Shown: positions 16,630-26,735, counted from the first letter of the stretch. The stretch: DNA of 64,000 bases from Desulfovulcanus ferrireducens (GCF_018704065.1 NZ_JAGUQP010000003.1:47645-111644), one strand, 5' to 3'. Notes: generated by a model not told the origin, from the sequence alone. Numbers and translations: made by a program.

Positions 16630-17970
16630 ATGAGTACAACTTTGACCCCAAGAGAAATCGTTTCCGAACTCGATAGATATGTTATTGGTCAACGAGAGGC
16701 CAAAAAAATGGTGGCCATTGCCTTGCGCAACAGATGGCGCAGACAAAAGCTCGATCCGGAGCTGAGGGATGAAATAGCACCTAAAAATATAATTATGATC
16801 GGCCCGACCGGGGTGGGCAAAACAGAAATTGCCCGTCGCCTGGCCAAACTGGCCGGGTCGCCTTTTTTTAAGGTAGAGGCGACAAAATTCACAGAAGTTG
16901 GCTATGTAGGCCGTGACGTAGAGTCCATGGTTCGCGATTTAATGGAGATTGGCGTGAGCATGGTTCGGGAGGAGGAAATCAAGCGCGTCAAGGTCAAGGC
17001 CGAAGCCAATGCTGAAGAAAGGCTACTGGATCTTCTTTTGCCAATAAAAAAAACTCCCTCTGAGTTTGGTACTGGTGAAGTAGAATCCACACATGATTCC
17101 ACCAGGGAGAAGCTGCGCAAATTGTGGCGTGAAGGCAAACTTGATGACCGTTTTGTTGAGGTCAGTGTCAAGGCACAGGGCCCACATGTCGAGATCATGG
17201 CTATGCCAGGCTTGGAAGATATGGAAATGCAGTTTCGGGATATGTTTAGCCGCATTTTCCCCAAACGCAAGAAAACCAAAAAGGTCAGGGTCAAGCAGGC
17301 CTATGAACTTTTGGTACAGGAGGAGAGCGAACGTTTAGTGGACATGGACAAGGTCATAGAGATTGCCAAAGAAAGGGTTGAGCAGAGCGGAATTATCTTT
17401 ATTGACGAGATCGACAAGATTTGCGGCGGCAGCGGCCAGACCAAGGCAGATGTCTCCAGGGAAGGAGTACAGAGAGACCTATTACCTGTGGTAGAAGGAT
17501 GCGTGGTCAACACCAAATACGGCATGATCCGCACAGACCATATCCTGTTTATTGCTGCTGGTGCATTCCATTATTCCAAGCCTTCGGATCTGGTACCTGA
17601 ACTGCAGGGAAGATTCCCTTTGCGCGTGGAATTAAAAGCCCTGACCAAAGATGATTTTTACCGTATTTTAACTGAGCCACAAAATGCCCTGACCAAACAG
17701 TACAAGGCACTTCTTGCCACAGAAGGGATAGAGATCGAGTTTACAGACAGCGCACTAAAGGAAATCTCTGCCTTTGCCCAAAAGATAAACGATGAAACTG
17801 AGAACATAGGCGCCAGAAGGCTTTATACAATCATGGAGAAAATCTTGTCTGATCTTTCTTTTGAAGCGCCAGAGAGGCGGGGAGAAAAGGTGGTCATTGA
17901 TGAGGCCTATGTGCGCGAACAGCTCAAGGATGTGCAAGAAGACAGGGATCTGTCCAGGTATATTTTATAA
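16630..17970 (+). CDS. hslU: ATP-dependent unfoldase subunit HslU
   Basis: AAA+ ATPase partner of HslV, 446 residues from the ATG at 16630. Walker A is GPTGVGKTE, Walker B is IIFIDEIDK, and the intermediate domain lies between about residues 110 and 230. The C-terminal tail (DLSRYIL) ends in the hydrophobic residues that insert into HslV. A TTG start at 16609 is possible but lacks a ribosome-binding site, whereas AGGA sits 7 nt before 16630. Confidence 0.96.
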   Translation: MSTTLTPREIVSELDRYVIGQREAKKMVAIALRNRWRRQKLDPELRDEIAPKNIIMIGPTGVGKTEIARRLAKLAGSPFFKVEATKFTEVGYVGRDVESMVRDLMEIGVSMVREEEIKRVKVKAEANAEERLLDLLLPIKKTPSEFGTGEVESTHDSTREKLRKLWREGKLDDRFVEVSVKAQGPHVEIMAMPGLEDMEMQFRDMFSRIFPKRKKTKKVRVKQAYELLVQEESERLVDMDKVIEIAKERVEQSGIIFIDEIDKICGGSGQTKADVSREGVQRDLLPVVEGCVVNTKYGMIRTDHILFIAAGAFHYSKPSDLVPELQGRFPLRVELKALTKDDFYRILTEPQNALTKQYKALLATEGIEIEFTDSALKEISAFAQKINDETENIGARRLYTIMEKILSDLSFEAPERRGEKVVIDEAYVREQLKDVQEDRDLSRYIL

Positions 17971-17985
17971 GGATTTAAGAAAGAA

Positions 17986-18073
17986 GTTGAGAAGTTTGGG
18001 AGATAAGAAGTTTGGTGAATTAATTGCCAGACTTTCTCAACTTCCTATCTTCCCATCTTCTTAACTTCCTCCT
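17986..18073. repeat. Palindromic 8-bp-period array after hslU
   Basis: Left-arm GTT/GAT triplets fall at 17986, 17994, 18002 and 18010; right-arm AAC/ATC triplets at 18039, 18047, 18055 and 18063. The two arms are complementary in phase. It may end the hslVU transcript as a long imperfect hairpin. Confidence 0.7.
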
Positions 18074-18184
18074 GATAATAACGCGCAGCAAAAGGGAACT
18101 ATCTATAAAACACTTTCGGCTCCGGTTCAAAAATTTGGCCGGTAAAAAATTTTTAACTTTTGTCAAAAAATTGCCAAAAAATGC

Positions 18185-18213
18185 TTGCTTTTTTTTGAAG
18201 TCATCTATATAGG
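18185..18213 (+). promoter_or_regulatory. Candidate porin promoter
   Basis: TTGCTT, 17-nt spacer, TATAGG, about 65 bp upstream of the porin start, with AAAGGAGG shortly before the ATG. The stretch upstream is A/T-tract rich, as is common for highly expressed porins. Confidence 0.45.
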
Positions 18214-18277
18214 TCACACTCATTGTTGGCGTCAGGTTTTTAGGATTTAAGAACTTTGTAAAAGGAGGAAGATTTTT

Positions 18278-19570
18278 ATGAAACGTTTTGCACTGCTGGC
18301 ACTGATTGCTGCTTTTATTCTGGGCACAGTTGCCACTGCTTCTGCTGTAGACATCAAAGCCAAGGGTTCTTGGCGGGTCGTAGGTCTTTGGTCTGACAAC
18401 AAAGACTTCACTAATCAAGACGGTGAAGACGACTTCATGGCCAAGCAAAGAGCAAGAACTACCTTTGAGTTCGTTGCTAGCGAAAATCTTAAAGCAGTAG
18501 CTCAGTTCCAGTTTATCGATGGTAAATGGGGTGATAGTGGCGTTCAAGTAGGCGATACATTTACTACAGTAACCCGTCAGCTGTACTTGAGCTTCAATCT
18601 GCCTGAAACTGCTATCAACATCAAGGCTGGATATCAGGGTATAGCCACTCCTTCTGCTGTTGGATACTATGCTCCATTAGATAGCCGTGTTGGTGGCGTT
18701 GTTGTAAACGGTCCTGTTAACGATATGGTAGGCTTGACTGTTGGATGGTTCAGGGCAAAGGACCTCAATGCTAGCGAAACCACAGACTACAGCTCACAGG
18801 ATGAAGTAGATCTGCTTTATGCAGCCTTGCCTGTAAATGCCGATGCTCTGAGTGTAACTCCTTGGGCTTTGTACGCTATAATGGGAGATGACACCGGAAC
18901 TACAGGTTCCATGACCGTTACTAAAGATGCCTCTGCTTACTGGTTGGGTGTTGCTGTAAAAGCAGACATGTTTGATCCAATCGTTGTTGCTGCAGATTTG
19001 ATCTATGGTGACTTTAATGATGATCTTGCTGCCAATGATCAGGCTGGTTGGGCATTCGCCGTTGCAGTAGATTACAAGATGGATACTATGACTCCTGAAG
19101 TATTCTTTGCCTATGCTACAGGCAATGACGATGATGCAACTGATGGTAGCGAGACTATCCCCAATATCGCTTCTGACGCATACTTGACCACCATGTATTT
19201 TGATGCCTCTTCATTGGGTGCTGGCATTGCCAATACAGATGTTGCCGGTTTGTGGGCTCTTGGCCTCAAACTCAAAGGCCTCTCTTTTGTAGATGGCGTA
19301 ACTCACAACTTTTCTATCATGTACGCCAAGGGTACTACCGACAAGAATTACTTAAACACCACTGGTGCTGACCAAGCAACATTGACAGAAAAAGACAGCC
19401 TCGTGGAAGTAACCCTCAACTCAAAGTATATGATCTACGAACAACTGGCCGCTATAGTTGAGCTTGGTTATGCAAAAGCCAACTATGATGAAAATCTGGG
19501 TACACGTGGCAACGACTATAAAGACGAAGCTGCTTGGAGCCTCGCTGTTGGCTTGAAGTACGACTTCTAG
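18278..19570 (+). CDS. Outer-membrane homotrimeric porin
   Basis: A 430-residue outer-membrane channel. Residues 1-23 are a signal peptide ending ATASA, followed by the mature start VDIKAKGSWRVVG. Alternating hydrophobic strands run throughout and the chain ends in SLAVGLKYDF, with the terminal Phe needed for BAM recognition. The composition (Asp-rich loops, very few basic residues) and length match the porin family abundant in Desulfovibrio. A strong ribosome-binding site and an intrinsic terminator suggest high monocistronic expression. Codon use looks more biased than in neighbouring genes. Confidence 0.85.
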   Translation: MKRFALLALIAAFILGTVATASAVDIKAKGSWRVVGLWSDNKDFTNQDGEDDFMAKQRARTTFEFVASENLKAVAQFQFIDGKWGDSGVQVGDTFTTVTRQLYLSFNLPETAINIKAGYQGIATPSAVGYYAPLDSRVGGVVVNGPVNDMVGLTVGWFRAKDLNASETTDYSSQDEVDLLYAALPVNADALSVTPWALYAIMGDDTGTTGSMTVTKDASAYWLGVAVKADMFDPIVVAADLIYGDFNDDLAANDQAGWAFAVAVDYKMDTMTPEVFFAYATGNDDDATDGSETIPNIASDAYLTTMYFDASSLGAGIANTDVAGLWALGLKLKGLSFVDGVTHNFSIMYAKGTTDKNYLNTTGADQATLTEKDSLVEVTLNSKYMIYEQLAAIVELGYAKANYDENLGTRGNDYKDEAAWSLAVGLKYDF

Positions 19571-19604
19571 TCTAGACTTATAATAACAACCCTGACGCCA
19601 TTAT

Positions 19605-19640
19605 AAGGCCGGAAAGGTAAAAGCCTTTCCGGCCTTTTTT
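19605..19640 (+). terminator. Intrinsic terminator of the porin gene
   Basis: Stem AAGGCCGGAAAGG / CCTTTCCGGCCTT with a short A-rich loop followed by a T run. Confidence 0.93.
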
Positions 19641-19740
19641 ATGAACTCGTTTTGCAGGGTGGATTTTGACTAAAGGGGGTTGAACCTTATTTTTGATTTT
19701 TTTGTTAAACTTTGTAACCATAAATACTTATTTTGTATTT

Positions 19741-19890
19741 TAGCTATTGAGACAGCGATTTTAACCCAATGGGAGAGATTGCCACGGGCAGCTTCGCTGC
19801 CCTCGCAATGACAATCTCGCCCCCCTGTCATTGCGAGTGTAACGAAGCAATCTCAAAGTTTAAACTGCAAAAAAAATCGCTCAATTTTGG
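19741..19890. repeat. GAGATTGC/GCAATGACA-type foldback repeat, copy 1
   Basis: About 150 bp containing AGATTGCC, the small palindrome GGGCAGCTTCGCTGCCC, CGCAATGACA, its inverse TGTCATTGCG, and GCAATCTC, ending in a degenerate TTGAGCGATTTT terminus. The whole unit folds back on itself. It is present again in inverse orientation at 26521-26666. This motif class is widespread in several bacterial phyla. The remainder of the 19571-20054 gap holds the terminator and no gene. Confidence 0.8.
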
Positions 19891-20054
19891 ATTGAACAAG
19901 ACAACTATAGAATAATTCCAATTCCAGGAGAAGCATCACACATCCTAAAGCTAAAGCTTGAATTCATCAAAAGAGTTGCATAACAAAGCTATTGATTCAC
20001 TATCCTGTATCGATAAAACCTTCCATATAACTCAATAAACTCATTACCAACAAA

Positions 20055-21779
20055 ATGAAAATCCTACTTTTTTACCCACGCTGCCTTAATGAAAGGGTGA
20101 CAGACCAAGATCACCTGGTTGTGCCCATCGGGCTTTACTCCATTGCAGCCCTGCTTATTGAAAAAGGATATGAGGTTGAAATCATCAATTGCTATGATTT
20201 CGACCCAAGCCCTGAAAACCTGAGGGCTCTGTTCCTCCAGAAAAAACCGGATGTGATTGGCTGTTCAGTGTATAATGCCAACAGATGGGGGGCCTTGGAT
20301 ATTGCCAGGATAGCCAAAGAAATTTTGCCGGATTCATTTGTGGTTTTTGGCGGGGTGGCTGCCACTTTTATGTGGAAGCATTTTTTAAAACATTTTGATT
20401 TTGTGGACGCCATAGTCCTGGGTGAAGGCGAATACACTTTTTTAAACCTGCTCAAGGAACTGGAAAAAGGTAAAAAAGGAGACATTTCAAGGGTCAAGGG
20501 ACTAGGACTGCGTAAAGATGGCCAGATTACGAACACTGGAGAAGCTGAATTCATACAGGATCTGGATAAATTACCCATCCCGGCAAAATATTTCACTTAC
20601 AACCATTTGTCGCTAAGCCGTGGCTGTCCTGGAAATTGTTCGTTTTGCGCTTCACCAAGATTCTGGAAACGTAAAGTCCGTTTTCACTCGGCTGATTACT
20701 TTGTTGAAGAACTGGAACTTCTAACTCGAAAAGGGGTTAATTTTTTTTACATTTCCGATGACACCTTTACCCTGAAAAAATCATTGATCATTGAAGTTTG
20801 CCAAAAAATTTTAGCCAGGAACCTGGACATTACCTGGGTGGCCATTTCCAGGGTGGATCGCATCGACGAAGAAGTACTCTATTGGATGCGCAAGGCCGGC
20901 TGCATTCAAATAAGTTTTGGGGTGGAAAGTGGCTCTGAAAAAATACGTCAAAGGCTGAACAAAAAATTCACCACAGAACAAATCGTAAAGGCCTTTGAGT
21001 TAACCAGGTCTTATGGTATTTTGCCCCGCGCCTATTTCATCTATGGCTCACCAGGAGAAACCAGGCAGACCATCCAGGAAAGCATAAACCTGATGCAAAA
21101 GATAAAACCCCTGAGCGCTGTATTTTATGTTTTGCATCTGTTTCCAGGCACGTCACTCTTTGATGAATACAGCCATAAATTTAGACTGGGCGACAAGGTT
21201 TGGCTGGAGAAGAGAGAAGATTTTCTTTATTTTGAGCTCGATCAAAAAATAAAAGAAAAGGACATACTCAAATTTGGAAAATCATTGCGCTCAAACTTCT
21301 ACACAAGCCTTCCCAGGTTTGCCCTGGAAATCGAGTTGAAGGAAATCAAAGAGTTTTATCCCCTGTATGCGGATTTTTATTCCCGACTGGCCATGACCTT
21401 CAGTCATGGTGACTATGCCCGAATAGAAACCATTCCCGATAAAGACCAGGTGGCACAAGAGTTATATGCCAAATCCCTAACCTATTCTCCCAACAGCCGA
21501 GCTTATCTTGGCCTTGGAATTCTGGCCCAGAAAAGAGGTGACTACCTGGATTCTGTCAATATTCTCAAGCAAGGGGTGACATATTTTCCAAACAATGATA
21601 TGTTGAATATATGTCTGGGAATAAGCTTCATGAATCTGGGTCAGTATGATCAGGCTCTGAAGCATTTTCTCCCCTTTGAACACAACCCACAGGCATTGGC
21701 CAATATTGTTGCCTGCTACCATGCCCTGAAGGATTATCAGCGCAGGGATGAATACCAGAGACGACTGGAAGGCAGATAG
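20055..21779 (+). CDS. B12-binding-domain radical SAM protein with C-terminal TPR repeats
   Basis: A 574-residue protein in three parts: an N-terminal cobalamin-binding-like Rossmann domain (about 1-150), a radical SAM domain with Cys191, Cys195 and Cys198 in CPGNCSFC, and a C-terminal region (about 460-574) with two to three TPR-like helical repeats (YLGLGILAQKRGDY and NICLGISFMNLGQY). The canonical DxHxxG of true B12 proteins is not seen in the first domain, so cobalamin may not be bound. TPR suggests a protein partner. There is no clear ribosome-binding site before the ATG. The substrate is unknown. The stop codon lies in the first unit of the next array. Confidence 0.85.
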   Translation: MKILLFYPRCLNERVTDQDHLVVPIGLYSIAALLIEKGYEVEIINCYDFDPSPENLRALFLQKKPDVIGCSVYNANRWGALDIARIAKEILPDSFVVFGGVAATFMWKHFLKHFDFVDAIVLGEGEYTFLNLLKELEKGKKGDISRVKGLGLRKDGQITNTGEAEFIQDLDKLPIPAKYFTYNHLSLSRGCPGNCSFCASPRFWKRKVRFHSADYFVEELELLTRKGVNFFYISDDTFTLKKSLIIEVCQKILARNLDITWVAISRVDRIDEEVLYWMRKAGCIQISFGVESGSEKIRQRLNKKFTTEQIVKAFELTRSYGILPRAYFIYGSPGETRQTIQESINLMQKIKPLSAVFYVLHLFPGTSLFDEYSHKFRLGDKVWLEKREDFLYFELDQKIKEKDILKFGKSLRSNFYTSLPRFALEIELKEIKEFYPLYADFYSRLAMTFSHGDYARIETIPDKDQVAQELYAKSLTYSPNSRAYLGLGILAQKRGDYLDSVNILKQGVTYFPNNDMLNICLGISFMNLGQYDQALKHFLPFEHNPQALANIVACYHALKDYQRRDEYQRRLEGR

Positions 21780-21898
21780 GAAGATGAGAAGATGGGAGGA
21801 TGGGAAGCTGAACGACCACGGACTTTCAATTTCCCCCTTATTCACCAACCTTCTTATCTCCTTAACTTCTCAGCTTCTTAACAGAAGCTTCTCAACTT
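21775..21898. repeat. Palindromic 8-bp-period array before the first activase fusion
   Basis: Left-arm GAT/GCT triplets at 21775, 21783, 21791, 21799 and 21807; right-arm AAC/ATC/AGC triplets at 21848, 21856, 21864, 21872 and 21880. Exact 8-bp phase in both arms, starting within the stop codon region of the radical SAM/TPR gene. Confidence 0.72.
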
Positions 21899-21916
21899 AT
21901 ACACTTAAGGAACTAC

Positions 21917-24900
21917 GTGAAAGATCTCCTTTACCCCGGTCTTGATGTCGGCTCAGGCACGGCCAAGATCATTGTCCTGAACGCCAGAGGCAGAATTATC
22001 CACGAACGCTATAAACCCACCCACGGCCAGCCCCTGAAAATGGCTTCCGAATTCCTTGTGGAACTGGAAAAATCCTTTGCTGAAGAGAATTTCGCCACCC
22101 TTGTCTGCACCGGCAGTGCCGGCAAATCAATTGCCAGGCTCCTGGGAGTTGAGTTTATAAATGAAGTCATTGCTCATACCAGGGCAGTTGAGTTCTTTTT
22201 CCCCCGGGCAAGGACAATTATTGATATTGGAGGAGAGGATTCCAAGCTGGTTTTGTTAGGACGACAGAGAAAGGGGAAAAGACTTTATATTGAAGACTTT
22301 GCCTTAAATACCCTCTGTGCAGCCGGGACCGGGGCCTTTCTGGACCAGCAGGCAGCACGGCTTGGTTATTTAATAGAGGATTTTTCCAGCCAGGCACTAA
22401 AAGCCGAAAGGATACCAGCGCTAGCCGGGCGGTGCACGGTATTTGCCAAGTCAGACATGATCCACCTCCAGCAAATGGCAGTTCCTGACTACGAAATAAT
22501 CGCCGGCTTATGCTTTGCCATCATCCGCAACTTAAAGAGTAACCTGGCCCGTGGTAAGGATATCCTCCCACCAGTAGTCTTTCAGGGAGGGGTAGCAGCC
22601 AACCTGGGAGTGAGGCGGGCAATAAAGGAAATCTTCTCTCTAAAAGAAGGAGAGCTGATTATCCCTGAACACTTCGCCACCATGGGCGCAATTGGCGCGG
22701 CCATCTTCTCCCGGGAAGAAGGCAAAAGAGATAATCAGTGGCTGCAAAAAAGATCCCTTCTAAAAAAGGGGCCAGTAGAGACCGAGCGCTTGCCATCCCT
22801 TTCTGTCGGTATAAGCAGAAGCAGAAAAAATGTTTCTCTCGACCACCCATCCTCGATTCACACCTTTTTAGGAATAGATGTGGGTTCTGTCAGTACGAAA
22901 ATAGCGGCTGTAACCCTGGGAGATAATAGTGATGGATTTCAGGTCATTGCCAAAACCTACTTGCCCACCTCGGGCCGTCCTCTCCAGGCTATTAAAAAGG
23001 CTTTGGCAGACATCGCCAAACAGATGAAACCAGGAACCGTGGTCGCTGGTGTAGGATGCACGGGCTCAGGGCGCTATCTTTGTGCGGATTTTGTGGGGGC
23101 AGATGTTGTACGCAACGAGATCACTGCCCAGGCCAAAGCAGCTCTGACCTTAGATCAGGATGTGGATACGATAATTGAAATCGGAGGCCAGGATTCCAAG
23201 TTTATCTCACTTCAGAATGGTGTGGTTCTGGACTTTACGATGAACAAAGCCTGTGCCGCGGGAACAGGTTCTTTCCTTGAAGAACAAGCTGTCCGCCTTG
23301 GAATAAATATAGAAGATTTTGGCGATCTGGCCATGAAAAGCCGGGCCCCTGTCAAAATGATGGAGAGGTGCACAGTCTTTATGCAGTCGGATCTGGTCCA
23401 CTACCAGCAACAGGGAGTAACCAGGGAAGATCTGGCCGGAGGATTATGTTACGCCATCGTCTATAATTACTTGAACAAGGTAATGGAAAAGAGAAAGGCC
23501 GGGGAAAAAGTGTTCTTTCAGGGAGGAACGGCCAAAAATAAAGGTATTGTTTCTGCTTTCTCCAGGGTCTTGCAAAAAAAGGTTATCGTGCCGAAATATT
23601 GTGAAGTAACCGGCGCAATTGGAGCTGCCCTTTTAGCTGCTGATGAGAAGATACCGCGCACCAAATTTAAAGGCTTTGAGCTAAGCGAGCTGGATTATTC
23701 TGTTTCTACTTTTGAGTGCTCTGGCTGTGTCAACAATTGTCAGATCCAGAAGTTGGTCACGGCCGACAAGGATACCTTTTTCTACGGAGCCCGCTGCGAA
23801 AAATACGAGCAAGCAAGGCAATCTAAGGCCGCTCTTCCTGACCTTATAGCGGCCAGGAATGAATACCTAACCCGGTGGCAGATAAAAAACCAGGACAAGG
23901 AAAAAATCGGTATTCCAAGAGCACTGGTCTTTATGGAGTGGCTTCCTTTTTTTGGAGTTCTTTTCCAGGAACTGGGTTTTGACGTGGAAATCTCTGATCA
24001 TTCCAACGGTGAGCTCATACAGCAGGGAACAGGAGTCGTGGTCACTGAAACCTGTTTTCCGATCAAGCTGGCCCATGGACATCTTTTAAATCTCATCCAC
24101 AAAAAAGGAGTAAAAAACATTTTTCTTCCCCAGATCGCTGACCTCTGCCAGGCAAACCCTGCGGGGACAGAAACAGAAGGATCAGGGCAGACATGCCCAT
24201 TGATTCAAAGTCTACCGTGGATAGCTCCCTCCTCTATTGACTTCAAGGCCAGCGGGACGAGACTTATTCAGCCTATACTGCGCCCCGGGCGTTCGGCTCA
24301 CTTTAAAAAAGGTTTTAAATCCCTGGCAAAAGAATTGGATGTCAGCTGGAGGGAGATGAATCGAGCCCTGGACATGGCTTGGAGTGCCCAGAGAGAGTTT
24401 TGGGGGGCTCTTATAAAAAAAGGAAAAAAAATCCTGGATGAGAGAGAAGGAGAAGACCTCCTTATTCTGGTTGGCAGGCCCTATAATGCCTTTGATCCGG
24501 GATCCAGCCTCCACCTCTCGCAAAAGCTGTCCCGCATCGGGGCCCTTGCCCTGCCCATGGACTTTCTTCCCCTTGAAATAAATGACCCCGATATCTACTG
24601 GGGATATGGCCAGAAGATACTGGCCGCAGCCAGGTTCATAAGCTCCAGCAGGAGGCTGTTCCCTATATACGTGACCAATTTTGCCTGTGGTCCTGACTCT
24701 TTTATCTTTCCCTTTTTTAAAAAGGCCATCGGTGATAGGCCCTGCCTTGAATTAGAGATTGACGAACACAGCGCAGATGCCGGGATTATGACCAGAATCG
24801 AGGCCTTCTGGGACAGCCTGAAAATGAGGAAAAGAAAAAACTATTCCCTGACCAAGGACAGGAAACCTGCTCAATCAAAAATAAAAAAAGGTCTTTCTGA

Positions 24901-26113
24901 AAGAACACTTTTTATCCCCTATATGTCAGATCACGCTCTGGTCCTGGCGGCCAGCTTTCGGAGCTTTGGGATAAAGGCCCAGGCCCTGCCTCCTTCAGAC
25001 GACGAGACCCTCCGGCTCGGCCGGGAGGTGACATCCGGCAAGGAATGTCTGCCACTCGTGCTCACTCTTGGAGATATGCTGAAGCTCCTGCAAAAGACCT
25101 GTTTAAAGGAAAACCAGATAGCCTTTTTTATGCCCACCACCACAGGCCCCTGCCGGTTTGGACTTTACAACAAGCTACAAAGACAGATCATAAATGAACT
25201 GGGGTTCAAGAATGTTGACATCTTTTCTCCCGATCAAAGCGCAGCATATGGTGATTTTGACCAGATAAGCGGAAAATTTTCACGCCTGGCGTGGCAAGGG
25301 ATTATGGCTGTTGATGTGTTGCAGAAGCTCTATAGTGAATTCAAACCTTACCTGCTCTCACGCGAAAAGGGGGAGCAACTCTATAGATCTTTCCTGGGAA
25401 AAATAGGACGGGCAGTGGAAAAAAAAGGGGACATCCTCCACTTGATGAAGGATGCATGGGAAGAGTTTTCCCGGCTTCCCTACCGGGCCAATCCCAGACC
25501 AGTGGTAGGAGTAATCGGAGAGATTTATGTTCGTTCTAACCAGGCGGCGAATAGTAACCTGTTTAACACTCTGGAAAATCTGGGACTGGAGGTCTGGACG
25601 CCATTTATGGGCGAATGGCTCAACTACGTGAACTTCACATCCAGGCGCTGGGCATGGCGTGAGAGGCAGTGGAAAAGACTTTTCAAGCTGCTGGTAGAAC
25701 ATTTAATACAGAAAAGGGATGAAGAGCGGTTTTTCTCCCTCGTGAAGAGACTTCGCTCCATGCCTGAACCGGATACTTCAACACTGATCAATTGGGCTAA
25801 AGATTACATCCACCCGGAATTTGAAGGAGAAGCTATTTTGAGCGTGGGTAAGACCGTGGATTACATACGCAAAAAGGCAGCTGGAGTGATTAATGCCATG
25901 CCCTTTTCCTGTATGCCGGGAAGTATAGTGGATGCTGTATTAAAGAGGCTCAGGCAAGATTACGCAAAATTTCCTGCCCTCACCCTTTCTTTTGACGGTC
26001 AAAGGCAGACAAACATCCTGACCAGACTGGAAGCGTTTGTATATCAGGTAAAGCAATACAGGCGCATTCCATCTTCTCCGCCCAAACAAACTTTTCCTGG
26101 TCGTCATTCGTAA
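21917..26113 (+). CDS. Giant CoA-dehydratase-activase fusion: two ASKHA ATPase domains plus DUF2229/HgdB-like domains
   Basis: A 1398-residue cytosolic protein. Domain 1 (about 1-270) and domain 2 (about 315-580) are BadF/HgdC-type ATPases; each has the DIGGEDSK or EIGGQDSK phosphate loop near residues 102 and 421, and the two cysteines that in HgdC hold a [4Fe-4S] cluster (CAAGTG near 134 and 445, RCTVF near 172 and 483). A CSGCVNNC cluster follows near 602, then COG3580/COG3581-like segments (ETCFPIKLAHGHL, LVGRPYN near 850, FACGPDSF near 922, GPCRFGLYN near 1077). Related systems drive low-potential electron transfer to 2-hydroxyacyl-CoA dehydratases or double-cubane proteins using ATP. 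The substrate here is unknown. Start: GTG with AAGG 6 nt upstream. Confidence 0.87.
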   Translation: MKDLLYPGLDVGSGTAKIIVLNARGRIIHERYKPTHGQPLKMASEFLVELEKSFAEENFATLVCTGSAGKSIARLLGVEFINEVIAHTRAVEFFFPRARTIIDIGGEDSKLVLLGRQRKGKRLYIEDFALNTLCAAGTGAFLDQQAARLGYLIEDFSSQALKAERIPALAGRCTVFAKSDMIHLQQMAVPDYEIIAGLCFAIIRNLKSNLARGKDILPPVVFQGGVAANLGVRRAIKEIFSLKEGELIIPEHFATMGAIGAAIFSREEGKRDNQWLQKRSLLKKGPVETERLPSLSVGISRSRKNVSLDHPSSIHTFLGIDVGSVSTKIAAVTLGDNSDGFQVIAKTYLPTSGRPLQAIKKALADIAKQMKPGTVVAGVGCTGSGRYLCADFVGADVVRNEITAQAKAALTLDQDVDTIIEIGGQDSKFISLQNGVVLDFTMNKACAAGTGSFLEEQAVRLGINIEDFGDLAMKSRAPVKMMERCTVFMQSDLVHYQQQGVTREDLAGGLCYAIVYNYLNKVMEKRKAGEKVFFQGGTAKNKGIVSAFSRVLQKKVIVPKYCEVTGAIGAALLAADEKIPRTKFKGFELSELDYSVSTFECSGCVNNCQIQKLVTADKDTFFYGARCEKYEQARQSKAALPDLIAARNEYLTRWQIKNQDKEKIGIPRALVFMEWLPFFGVLFQELGFDVEISDHSNGELIQQGTGVVVTETCFPIKLAHGHLLNLIHKKGVKNIFLPQIADLCQANPAGTETEGSGQTCPLIQSLPWIAPSSIDFKASGTRLIQPILRPGRSAHFKKGFKSLAKELDVSWREMNRALDMAWSAQREFWGALIKKGKKILDEREGEDLLILVGRPYNAFDPGSSLHLSQKLSRIGALALPMDFLPLEINDPDIYWGYGQKILAAARFISSSRRLFPIYVTNFACGPDSFIFPFFKKAIGDRPCLELEIDEHSADAGIMTRIEAFWDSLKMRKRKNYSLTKDRKPAQSKIKKGLSERTLFIPYMSDHALVLAASFRSFGIKAQALPPSDDETLRLGREVTSGKECLPLVLTLGDMLKLLQKTCLKENQIAFFMPTTTGPCRFGLYNKLQRQIINELGFKNVDIFSPDQSAAYGDFDQISGKFSRLAWQGIMAVDVLQKLYSEFKPYLLSREKGEQLYRSFLGKIGRAVEKKGDILHLMKDAWEEFSRLPYRANPRPVVGVIGEIYVRSNQAANSNLFNTLENLGLEVWTPFMGEWLNYVNFTSRRWAWRERQWKRLFKLLVEHLIQKRDEERFFSLVKRLRSMPEPDTSTLINWAKDYIHPEFEGEAILSVGKTVDYIRKKAAGVINAMPFSCMPGSIVDAVLKRLRQDYAKFPALTLSFDGQRQTNILTRLEAFVYQVKQYRRIPSSPPKQTFPGRHS

Positions 26114-26130
26114 GGATCAAATAAGGGTAA

Positions 26131-26366
26131 GATGTTAAGTAGTTGAGCTGTTAAGTTAGTTGAGTAAGTGTTGAAAACCTTATCCCATTGGCATTTAGCA
26201 TCTAGCACTTCCTCCCCTCTTCTTTAATCTTAGAAAACAGCCACCCCTCCAATAAATCCTTGGACCAAACTTGCATCGCAATGCTGTGAGCCGCAGGGTC
26301 AAGAGTTTAATAATCCAGGTCTCTTCTTTTTGACTCCCGACTCTCGACTCTTAGACTCTTGACTCA
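26131..26366. repeat. Short-period arrays upstream of the efflux operon
   Basis: The first part (26131-26176) carries GTT-type units such as GTTAAGTA and GTTGAGCT. The second part holds five GACTC units at 26332, 26339, 26346, 26354 and 26361 (7- to 8-bp spacing) facing a remnant left arm GTCAAGAGTTTAA at about 26298-26310. No gene is seen in 26114-26735 apart from the sites listed separately. Confidence 0.55.
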
Positions 26367-26383
26367 AAATGTTAGCCCGTTAC

Positions 26384-26412
26384 TTGACAATATGATATTT
26401 GATTCATAATGT
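26384..26412 (+). promoter_or_regulatory. Promoter of the tetR-efflux operon with candidate operators
   Basis: TTGACA, 17-nt spacer, TAATGT: a near-consensus promoter about 325 bp upstream of tetR. Two similar sites, TTCATAATGTGA and TTCATAATTTGAA, lie 19 bp apart (from about 26403 and 26422); the first overlaps the -10 box and the second is a palindrome. They are plausible binding sites for the TetR-family regulator encoded downstream. Confidence 0.6.
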
Positions 26413-26474
26413 GACGTTTCGTTCATAATTTGAACACACATTCTAGGTTTCCAACTCAAAAAATTTCATGGCCC

Positions 26475-26513
26475 TCATTTACGAATCCCGCCAAAGGCGG
26501 GATTCGTAAATGA
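26475..26513. repeat. Perfect 18-bp inverted repeat in the tetR leader
   Basis: TCATTTACGAATCCCGCC, loop AAA, and its exact complement. There is no U tract. If transcription starts at the promoter at 26384, this very stable hairpin lies in the 5' leader of the efflux mRNA. Confidence 0.8.
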
Positions 26514-26520
26514 AATACAA

Positions 26521-26666
26521 CCTAAGTTGAGCGATTTTTTTTCAGTCCAAACTTTGAGATTGCTTCGCTCCATTTTGCTTAATCTCGCAATGACAGGTGC
26601 GAAATCGTCATTGCGAGGGCAGCGAAGCTGCCCGTGGCAATCTCACCGAAAATCACTCAACTTTGG
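26521..26666. repeat. GAGATTGC/GCAATGACA-type foldback repeat, copy 2
   Basis: 146 bp, bounded by CCTAAGTTGAGCGATTTT and AAAATCACTCAACTTTGG (two or three mismatches between the arms), with the same interior as 19741-19890 in inverse orientation. It lies between the promoter and the tetR start. Confidence 0.82.
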
Positions 26667-26735
26667 TACAGTTTACCGGACGCACCTCACAATTTTGGAC
26701 AAAATCTATAAAAGTGATACGGGAGTTCATCAGGA

